From contig CAJQOK010000178.1 in NCBI GenBank assembly GCA_905479905.1, forward strand, positions 1-9,948: 9,948 bases of DNA, in the 5' to 3' direction. Below the pieces are notes generated by a model. The model saw only the letters and a program-made list of their open reading frames with translations. It was not told the origin of the DNA and did no database searches. Made by a program: the position numbers and the translations under genes. Shown here one piece after another: positions 1-4,690 of this stretch (positions within the stretch are counted from its first letter, which is position 1; every line of letters starts with the position of its first letter). This DNA is from an uncultured Aliterella sp. (GTDB lineage Bacteria > Cyanobacteriota > Cyanobacteriia > Cyanobacteriales > Chroococcidiopsidaceae).

Positions 1-20
1 CCTTTGCAGGCAAAACTTAG
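1..20. repeat. Possible partial copy of the tRNA-like insert sequence
   Basis: The first 20 bases match 275-294, which lie inside the insert of the second tRNA-like gene, at 17 of 20 positions (shared core CAGGCAAAA with CCTTT upstream). The tRNA D arm and acceptor do not follow here, so this is at most a decayed or truncated third unit whose remainder lies outside the window. A chance match is possible. Confidence 0.25.
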
Positions 21-50
21 ACAATTTAAAAAATGTCTTTACGTTGTTTT

Positions 51-179
51 TGGTGTAGCGGAGCAGGACTCGAACCTGCGACCTCTCGATCTGAAGTCGA
101 TAACCCTCAATTCTTCGGCTCTTGCAAGCAAGTTATGAACAAGGATGTTTTAGCGCTCTACCACTGAGCTACCCGCCAC
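51..179 (-). tRNA. tRNA-like gene with UCA anticodon and a 52-nt insert
   Basis: Read on the minus strand, the gene has an acceptor 5' strand GTGGCGGG, then TA, a canonical D arm (GCTC-AGTGGTA-GAGC), a canonical T arm (GCAGG-TTCGAGT-CCTGC, bases 63-79), the acceptor 3' strand TCCGCTAC, a discriminator A and an encoded CCA (51-53). The acceptor forms 8 pairs including G-U; with 7 pairs the discriminator would be C and no CCA would be encoded. Removing bases 101-152 leaves a 77-nt cloverleaf. Its anticodon stem is CTCGA/TCGAG, closing the 7-nt loop CTTCAGA with U33 and anticodon UCA (92-94 on the plus strand), which would read UGA. The 52-nt insert interrupts the 5' strand of the anticodon stem after position 27. 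It is far too short for a group I intron. Whether it is spliced out, tolerated as an unusual arm, or marks a dead gene cannot be told from sequence. It lies 14 bp downstream of a second gene of the same design. Confidence 0.7.
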
Positions 180-193
180 AAGTATTTGGTTTT

Positions 194-321
194 TGGTGTA
201 GCAGAGCGGGAATTGAACCCGCACCCCGGCGAATTAAGGTGTTTATTTTTCAACGATAACCCTCGATTCTGCGTCCTTTTCAGGCAAAAATTGGCGCTCT
301 ACCAATTGAGCTACCCGCCAC
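194..321 (-). tRNA. Second tRNA-like gene with expanded middle, anticodon unresolved
   Basis: The minus strand again begins GTGGCGGGTAGCTCA and ends CTGCTAC-A-CCA (CCA at 194-196). It has a good D arm (GCTC-AATTGGTA-GAGC), T arm (GCGGG-TTCAATT-CCCGC, 206-222) and an 8-pair acceptor with three G-U pairs. Total length is 128 nt against 129 for its neighbour. I could not find a normal 5-bp anticodon stem with a 7-nt U33 loop. Instead the middle can fold into two hairpins. One pairs GCGCC (293-297) with GG-A-CGC (271-276), with an inner TTTT/AAAA stem. The other pairs GAATCGAGGGTT (258-269) with AACACCTTAATTC (231-243), with one mismatch and one bulge. It shares a 16-nt box (254-269) with the first gene. 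It may be a non-decoding tRNA-like RNA, a tRNA needing processing, or a pseudogene. Confidence 0.6.
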
Positions 322-352
322 AAGTAATTAAATCCTTATCACTAATATCAAT

Positions 353-390
353 CGTTTCGCCAAAAACACTTGTGATGATTCGGTGAAACG
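353..390. repeat. Inverted repeat in the leader of the tRNA-like transcript
   Basis: CGTTTCGCC (353-361) pairs with GGTGAAACG (382-390) through 9 pairs, one of them G-U, around a 20-nt loop. It lies between the predicted promoter at 403-431 and the tRNA-like genes, so it would be in their 5' leader on the minus strand. No function is assigned. Confidence 0.4.
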
Positions 391-402
391 CCTTGTATTA
401 CA

Positions 403-431
403 AATGTAGTATATGTATTTTCAATTGTCAA
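403..431 (-). promoter_or_regulatory. Sigma70-like promoter upstream of the tRNA-like pair
   Basis: On the minus strand a perfect -35 TTGACA (426-431) is followed after exactly 17 bp by TACATT (403-408), a 4 of 6 match to TATAAT. Transcription would start near 396 and run through both tRNA-like genes in order 194-321, then 51-179. No reading frame intervenes, so a tRNA-like transcript is the natural target. Confidence 0.5.
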
Positions 432-570
432 GAGTTGGGGGAATAATTTTAGGTATTCGGCTCAAAGTCGCTACGCAGATTAAACTTTTGGGAAAGAGAC
501 AAGAAGTCGCCCTGATTAGGACAATTACTTAGGAAACTTATCTACTACAGCGATTGTAGCTGACCAAAAC

Positions 571-2034
571 TTAGCCGAATGCCCGTAGTAACTGAAACAC
601 CTTTGTTAATAATTTTTGCAGTCTGGGGCTTTTTTCATAGTTTTGCTGAGTTAGAGCAAAAGCTGCATTACTGTTTAATTCTGACAAAGTAGGGTAGATG
701 TGAATGCCGCTTAGAGCCGATATTTTGAGGTTGTGAGACATGGCTAATACAATTTCAGCAATTAACTCCCCCGCCGACTCTCCTACCAAGTGAGCGCCCA
801 GAATTTGACCATTACGCCGGACAATAATTTTGGCAAATCCTATCGTTGCAGCTTCAGCTTGAGCGCGGTCTACATCAGCATATTCTTGTTTAACTACTTG
901 CACATCATCCCCGTAACGCTCTCTTGCTTGTTGCTCGGTTAATCCCACCCGCGCTAGTTCTGGGTCGGTGAAGGTTGCCCAAGGAATTACCCGATAATCA
1001 GCCTTAATTACAGGTAAAAACAACGCATTTTTTAAAACAATATTGGCTTCATAACTGGCGACATGAGTAAATTGATAGCCGCCGATTACATCACCACAGG
1101 CATAAATGCGGGGATTAGTAGTTTGAAGGAGGGCATTGACACGGATACCTTTTTTACTACCAGAATTACCATAACCAGCTTCGCCTTGAAGTCGCATTTC
1201 TACCCCCGCAACTTCAAGGTTGAGGGATTCAATATTAGGTTGTCTTCCCGCAGCAACTAATATTTGGTCTACTTCTGCGATTTTTTCTCCCGCCGCCCAT
1301 AGTACCTTTTTACCGTTAATAACTTCTACTCGTTCAACGCGCGTTTTAGTGAGGACGCGGATATTTTCAGCAGCAAATTGAGTTGCAACTATTTGAGCAA
1401 CTTCGGGGTCTTCTTGGGGTAAAAGGCGATCGCTTCCTGCAACAATAGTAACCTCCGAACCTAGTCTAGAAAAGGCTTGTCCCAATTCGCAACCAATCGG
1501 GCCGCCACCAATTACCGCTAAAGTTTCAGGACGATCAGTCATCGAAAAAACTTCTTCATTGGTAATATATCCTGCTTCTTTAAGCCCAGCAATAGCAGGA
1601 ATGGCGGGTCTTGAGCCTGTAGAAATGACAAAGGCTCTAGCTTTAATACTTCTGCCATTAATTTTAAAAGTATGATGATCTATAAATTCCCCATCGCCAA
1701 AAATCACCTCTGCGCCCAATCCTTCAAAGCGTTCTGGGGAATCGTGGGGTTCAATATTGGAAATGACATTTTGAACGTGAGAAATCGCTTTACTAAAATC
1801 AATAGATATATTTTCGCTATAAATGCCAAATTTTCCGGCGTTTTTTACTTGGTAAGCCAAGCGGGAAGCGTGAATCAAAGATTTACTCGGAACGCAACCA
1901 TACCACAAGCAATCCCCGCCTAAACGATCCTTTTCAATTAGCGCTACCTTAGCATTGAGAGCGGCGGCGACCCCTGCAACCACCAAGCCACCAGAACCGC
2001 CACCAATAACTACTAAATCGTACTCCACAGCCAT
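571..2034 (-). CDS. Mercuric reductase-like / dihydrolipoamide dehydrogenase-like flavoprotein
   Basis: This 487-residue protein is a class I pyridine nucleotide-disulfide oxidoreductase, expected to be a soluble FAD homodimer passing electrons from NAD(P)H through a redox-active disulfide. Visible motifs are the FAD-binding GGGSGG (11-16), the disulfide C42-x4-C47 in GDCLWYGCVPSK, the NAD(P)-binding GGGPIG (176-181), the second FAD motif ACGD (312-315) and a C-terminal dimerisation domain from about 345. The C-terminal active-site motif reads HIYPTLSE (445-452). True lipoamide dehydrogenases have His before the Pro-Thr; here that place is Tyr447. The C-terminal cysteine pair and N-terminal metal-binding domain of classical MerA are absent, so mercury reduction is not supported and the substrate is open. 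The ATG start has only a weak AGG upstream (about 10 nt); the GGGSGG motif follows directly, so the start is probably right. It appears to be monocistronic. Confidence 0.9.
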   Translation of the reverse strand: MAVEYDLVVIGGGSGGLVVAGVAAALNAKVALIEKDRLGGDCLWYGCVPSKSLIHASRLAYQVKNAGKFGIYSENISIDFSKAISHVQNVISNIEPHDSPERFEGLGAEVIFGDGEFIDHHTFKINGRSIKARAFVISTGSRPAIPAIAGLKEAGYITNEEVFSMTDRPETLAVIGGGPIGCELGQAFSRLGSEVTIVAGSDRLLPQEDPEVAQIVATQFAAENIRVLTKTRVERVEVINGKKVLWAAGEKIAEVDQILVAAGRQPNIESLNLEVAGVEMRLQGEAGYGNSGSKKGIRVNALLQTTNPRIYACGDVIGGYQFTHVASYEANIVLKNALFLPVIKADYRVIPWATFTDPELARVGLTEQQARERYGDDVQVVKQEYADVDRAQAEAATIGFAKIIVRRNGQILGAHLVGESAGELIAEIVLAMSHNLKISALSGIHIYPTLSELNSNAAFALTQQNYEKSPRLQKLLTKVFQLLRAFG

Positions 2035-2077
2035 AATTGTTACCTAATACATTTGTCTCTATTCCTAACTTATTAAG

Positions 2078-2125
2078 AGTGCGATCGCTTTCTTTTAGTG
2101 TTGGTTGTCTTTTAGCGATCGCACT
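2078..2125. repeat. HIP1-centred 12-bp perfect inverted repeat
   Basis: AGTGCGATCGCT (2078-2089) and AGCGATCGCACT (2114-2125) are perfect reverse complements separated by 24 nt. Each arm contains a HIP1 octamer, which is itself palindromic, so part of the symmetry is expected. It lies upstream of the oxidoreductase start, and no T-run is adjacent on either side. Confidence 0.6.
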
Positions 2126-2262
2126 GTCGCCCCGTGTTGACCAGCCGTAGTTGGGATTGGTAGGGTTGTTAAAGTTAAACGTACTGTTGAGGATTAAGAC
2201 TGGAGGCGCGTTGAGAGCTACGGAGTTTTCCTAATTCCATCCTTCACGACTGATGAAATGAG

Positions 2263-2895
2263 TTAATTTTCAATCTGACTTCTCACCCAATGGCGAAACG
2301 CTTTTACTAATTCAAGATAATCTGTTGTTTGGGCTTGCTGTAAAAATCCAGTAATTTTTGTAATCGGTATATTTGCAAAAAATTGACTTGTTTGAGAAGC
2401 AATGTAAGTGCTATTTTGCAGTTGTTTAACTATCAACGAATCCCCGTTGTAAATCCAAACCTCTGCTACACCCATATCGGCATAAACTTGGAGACGATTA
2501 GTGGAACTGCTGGTAACATCAATTTCAATTACTAAATCGGGGAGTGGATCGACCGTAAGATCCAATCGCTTCTTGCCCCGAACTAAGGCAATATTGCGAA
2601 TATAAAAACATTTATCGGGTTCCACGCCACTTAGTTCTAGTCTTTGCAATGTCGTCGATCCTAAAGGATAAATCGGAAGAGCCGTTTCTTCTGCTAGGGT
2701 TTCAATAAATCGACCAAGGACTTCTTTACTAAGTTCGTGTTCTGGAGAAGGAGCCATGATTTCTAGAGTACCGCGATTATAAGTAAGCCGAAGACGGCGA
2801 TCGCTTAATTCTGACCGCAGCGTTTCGTAGGTCTGCCAACTTATCCCTGAAAGATGGATTATTTCTGTAGGTAGCGCAAGCGATGTTGCAGTCAT
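2263..2895 (-). CDS. Uma2 family (DUF820) endonuclease-fold protein
   Basis: The 210-residue protein belongs to the Uma2 family, which is strongly expanded in cyanobacteria and has a PD-(D/E)XK nuclease fold. The likely metal-binding core is visible: EPD at 92-94, then PDLVIEID with Asp120, Glu124 and Asp126, followed by the family's VYADMGVAEVWIYN segment (137-150). An N-terminal part with RGTLEIMAPSPEHE (41-54) is also typical. Length matches the family (about 190-210), and no signal peptide or membrane segment is seen. Most Uma2 proteins have no known substrate; nuclease activity is inferred from fold only. The ATG has a weak AGG upstream. The gene is divergent from the pentapeptide-repeat gene, with a 137-bp spacer containing one HIP1 site (2942-2949). 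Confidence 0.85.
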   Translation of the reverse strand: MTATSLALPTEIIHLSGISWQTYETLRSELSDRRLRLTYNRGTLEIMAPSPEHELSKEVLGRFIETLAEETALPIYPLGSTTLQRLELSGVEPDKCFYIRNIALVRGKKRLDLTVDPLPDLVIEIDVTSSSTNRLQVYADMGVAEVWIYNGDSLIVKQLQNSTYIASQTSQFFANIPITKITGFLQQAQTTDYLELVKAFRHWVRSQIEN

Positions 2896-3032
2896 AGTTA
2901 GACCTAAAACCCAATGCCTTTATTATGAACTACCAGCAGGCGCGATCGCATTGGCTTGATTTGTAACTCCCGCATCGTCTGTGGCGCTTGAGCAGGATTG
3001 TAGATGTCAGTTAGTAAATTTGCAGACAAGTC

Positions 3033-3551
3033 ATGGCTAAGATTACTAGAGAAGAGTTGTTGGCTCGTTATGCTGCTGGGGAGAGAGACTTCAGTGAGTT
3101 GGATTTGGGTTTGACTGATTTGAGTGGGGCTGATTTGAGTGGAGCTAACTTCACTCAAGCGAGGCTCGGTCAATCCAACTTGAGTAAGGCTAATTTGAGT
3201 GGAGCTAACTTTAGCAGAGCTAATTTGAACAACATTACTGCTAAAAACACCAACTTCAGAAATGCCGATTTGCGAAAGGCTTACATTCAGAGTGCTAATC
3301 TCACTGAGAGCAATTTTGAGGGGGCTAATCTGTGTAATGCTTTCCTTAGTGATTCCGATTTGAGCAGAGCTAATTTTGAAGGTGCTATTCTCAGACACGT
3401 TAGTCTGTGTGGCACTGGTTTGATCGATACCAATCTTCGCAATGCTGATATCGAAGGGGTTAATGTTAGTGAAGAAACTGTCCTTGATGGAACTAAATAC
3501 TGGGAAGCTATCAACTATGCTATTTCTGGAATTGACAATCTTATCGAATAA
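3033..3551 (+). CDS. Pentapeptide-repeat protein
   Basis: This 172-residue protein is built of tandem A(D/N)LXX-type pentapeptides from about residue 17 to 145 (for example LSGADLSGANF and LSKANLSGANF). These should form a right-handed quadrilateral beta-helix. The first 16 residues (MAKITREELLARYAAG) are a short helical cap common in cyanobacterial members. There is no signal peptide, transmembrane segment or fused catalytic domain, so it is probably cytosolic. Some family members mimic DNA and bind gyrase, but most are uncharacterised and nothing here indicates a partner. The ATG lacks a strong Shine-Dalgarno; the start is supported by the cap sequence. The antisense frame of the repeats is also open but is a shadow. 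Confidence 0.88.
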   Translation: MAKITREELLARYAAGERDFSELDLGLTDLSGADLSGANFTQARLGQSNLSKANLSGANFSRANLNNITAKNTNFRNADLRKAYIQSANLTESNFEGANLCNAFLSDSDLSRANFEGAILRHVSLCGTGLIDTNLRNADIEGVNVSEETVLDGTKYWEAINYAISGIDNLIE

Positions 3552-3582
3552 AGAATCGCCTTAATCTACCGCAAAACTCTCT

Positions 3583-3766
3583 GCAAGTATTAGTCTTTCC
3601 TTAAGGTTCTTTTATCGTTCATTTAAAGAGCTTACTGTATTTCGTCGGTTAAAGCCTTATTTGGTGAATTATGCAAAGCCGTAAACCTAACAAAAAAAAT
3701 CCTCCAATATTAAATGACAACATCTCTCGATTGCTTAGAAGTGGGGATTTTGTACCTAAAAAATTT
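3583..3766 (+). repeat. Upstream copy of a 184-bp direct repeat flanking the toxin-antitoxin operon
   Basis: This aligns with 4507-4690 at a constant offset of 924 bases without gaps. The noncoding part (3583-3670) has 16 differences in 88 positions and the first 45 coding bases have 9. The last 51 bases (3716-3766) are identical between copies. It carries the upstream region and first 32 codons of the nuclease gene at 4595. Homology then weakens, with a 1-base shift, and ends around the HIP1 site at 3775. Confidence 0.9.
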
Positions 3767-3783
3767 ATTAGAGAGCGATCGCT
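3671..3783 (+). pseudogene. Truncated 5' fragment of the EEP-family nuclease gene
   Basis: From ATG 3671 the translation parallels the first 32 residues of the nuclease at 4595, including the identical stretch DNISRLLRSGDFVPKKF. After Phe32 the frame shifts by one base relative to the intact gene, and similarity stops at a HIP1 palindrome, well before any catalytic motif. The frame stays open to 3868, but that tail is antisense to the toxin gene and is not nuclease-like. It is a relic of duplication. A short peptide could still be made, since the upstream region is conserved too. Confidence 0.8.
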
Positions 3784-3816
3784 TTCGCACTGCCACAGGC
3801 GATCGCTCTCTAATAA
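3758..3816 (-). terminator. Likely intrinsic terminator of the toxin-antitoxin operon
   Basis: An 18-bp perfect inverted repeat (3765-3782 with 3799-3816; arm TTATTAGAGAGCGATCGC on the plus strand, 16-nt loop) overlaps the toxin stop codon at 3810-3812. Read on the minus strand, the hairpin is followed by A and then six T residues (3763-3758), as in a rho-independent terminator. The T-run belongs to the nuclease-derived repeat, so the terminator appears to have formed at the junction. Each arm contains a HIP1 octamer. Confidence 0.6.
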
Positions 3817-4121
3817 TGATAACGAGCCTGTAGAAAGTCTACTCTATCCTGTTTTACCCGATAGATAAGCCTATGTTCTAAATCGATTCGCCGCGACCAA
3901 GTATCAGCGTCTAAGTGCTTAAGCGCTTCCGGCTTGCCTATTCCATCAAACGGATGCTGCATCACATTCGTAACTAAAGCAAAAATTTTGTCCACTTTGT
4001 TAGGATTAGTTTTGTACCACCAACCTAAGTCATCTTTGAATTGTGGACTAAAATCTGGATATCTTACAGGTAATGCAGGCGGTGGAGGTGGAAGATCAAC
4101 CTTCTTCTTTTTCTTCGCCAA
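3810..4121 (-). CDS. yoeB: YoeB/Txe-type mRNA interferase toxin (RelE superfamily)
   Basis: The product is a ribosome-dependent mRNA endonuclease toxin, 103 residues against 84 for E. coli YoeB. From about residue 58 it follows YoeB closely: FDGIGKPEALKH, WSRRIDLEHRLIYRV, and the C-terminal RYHY. Residues matching the E. coli catalytic set E46, R65, H83 and Y84 are present as Glu65, Arg84, His102 and Tyr103, so the toxin looks active. The start is TTG (4119-4121), inside the antitoxin gene. It is supported by AGGAG at 4129-4133, 7 nt upstream, and by the lack of a later good start before Met54. This gives an unusual 18-residue Lys/Pro-rich leader, MAKKKKKVDLPPPPPALP. The 26-bp overlap with the antitoxin suggests translational coupling. 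The gene is convergent with the nuclease relic. Confidence 0.92.
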   Translation of the reverse strand: MAKKKKKVDLPPPPPALPVRYPDFSPQFKDDLGWWYKTNPNKVDKIFALVTNVMQHPFDGIGKPEALKHLDADTWSRRIDLEHRLIYRVKQDRVDFLQARYHY

Positions 4122-4407
4122 TCCCTAACTCCTGTTTTAAGGATGCGATCGCCTGTTCAACGGTTACTGGTGCTAAAATTTCCTCATCTCTTGATCTAGA
4201 CCATTGCAAAGCATTAAGCAGACGCGCAGCATTTTGAGGACTTCGCAAAAGATAAGCTGTCTCTCTTAGACTTGTAAGCTCATCTTCGGCAATCAATGCC
4301 ACATTTGGCTTATTACGACGCTCAATAATAATAATTTCTCGCTCATCCACAACCTGGTCTAGGAGACTAGCCAAATTTTCACGGGCTTTGGTATAGGTAG
4401 TTTGCAT
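4096..4407 (-). CDS. yefM: YefM/Phd-family antitoxin
   Basis: This 103-residue antitoxin has the Phd/YefM N-terminal DNA-binding fold (ARENLASLLDQV, 8-19; IIIIERRNKPNVALIAEDE, 25-43). The YefM hallmark ETAYLLRSPQNAARLLNAL (49-67) follows; in E. coli the corresponding part leads into the toxin-binding tail. The C-terminus is acidic (GIGEEKEEG), and its codons are read in another frame as the toxin's Lys-rich leader. YefM-type proteins neutralise YoeB by direct binding and, with it, repress the operon. The ATG (4405-4407) is preceded by AAGG at 5 nt spacing. A palindromic operator lies 13 bp upstream of the start codon. It is longer than E. coli YefM (83 residues), mostly at the C-terminus. Confidence 0.92.
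   Translation of the reverse strand: MQTTYTKARENLASLLDQVVDEREIIIIERRNKPNVALIAEDELTSLRETAYLLRSPQNAARLLNALQWSRSRDEEILAPVTVEQAIASLKQELGIGEEKEEG
4129..4133 (-). promoter_or_regulatory. Internal Shine-Dalgarno for the toxin gene
   Basis: AGGAG on the minus strand, inside the antitoxin coding region, lies 7 nt before the TTG at 4119-4121. It decides the toxin start. Confidence 0.7.
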
Positions 4408-4419
4408 AATTACCTTAAT

Positions 4420-4444
4420 ATATGTACAGACTTACTGTACATAT
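4420..4444 (-). promoter_or_regulatory. Palindromic operator/promoter of the toxin-antitoxin operon
   Basis: ATATGTACAG (4420-4429) and CTGTACATAT (4435-4444) are perfect 10-bp inverted arms with a 5-bp spacer. Each arm holds the hexamer TGTACA (4423-4428 and 4436-4441), the core recognised by E. coli YefM and YefM-YoeB. On the minus strand a TTGCAA -35 (4457-4462) and TACAGT -10 (4434-4439) are 17 bp apart, so bound antitoxin would cover the -10 and start site. Autoregulation is inferred from the family. Confidence 0.8.
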
Positions 4445-4506
4445 TAGCACCTTCGATTGCAACACTTTTATTCCTCGCTCATTTCAAGATGCGATCGCAC
4501 TTGTTG

Positions 4507-4690
4507 GCAAGTATTAGCCTTCTCTTAAAGTTCCTTTATTGTGCATTTAAAGAGTTTGCCGTATTTTGGCGGTTAAAGCTTTATTGAGTGACTTATGCAA
4601 AGCAGTAGACCCAATCGAAAAAATCCCCCAATATTGAACGACAACATCTCTCGATTGCTTAGAAGTGGGGATTTTGTACCTAAAAAATTT
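4507..4690 (+). repeat. Downstream (intact) copy of the 184-bp direct repeat
   Basis: This partner of 3583-3766 covers the 88 bp upstream of the nuclease gene and its first 32 codons. Here the sequence continues into a full-length gene, so this is presumably the parental copy. The 51 bases 4640-4690 are identical to 3716-3766. Confidence 0.9.

Noticed and set aside
101..152. Group I intron as explanation of the tRNA insert
   Set aside because: At 52 nt it is far too short for a group I catalytic core, and such introns in cyanobacterial tRNA genes usually sit in the anticodon loop rather than the stem.
186..386. Plus-strand ORF of 66 codons
   Set aside because: It lies across the second tRNA-like gene and its leader; nothing in the translation resembles a protein family.
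2904..3398. Minus-strand ORF of 164 codons, rich in Ser, Ile and Gln
   Set aside because: It is the antisense shadow of the pentapeptide-repeat gene; the repetitive look is inherited from the repeats on the plus strand.
3784..3868. Continuation of the truncated nuclease frame as a real 65-residue protein
   Set aside because: After residue 32 the frame is shifted relative to the intact gene and runs antisense through the inverted repeat and the 3' end of the toxin gene.
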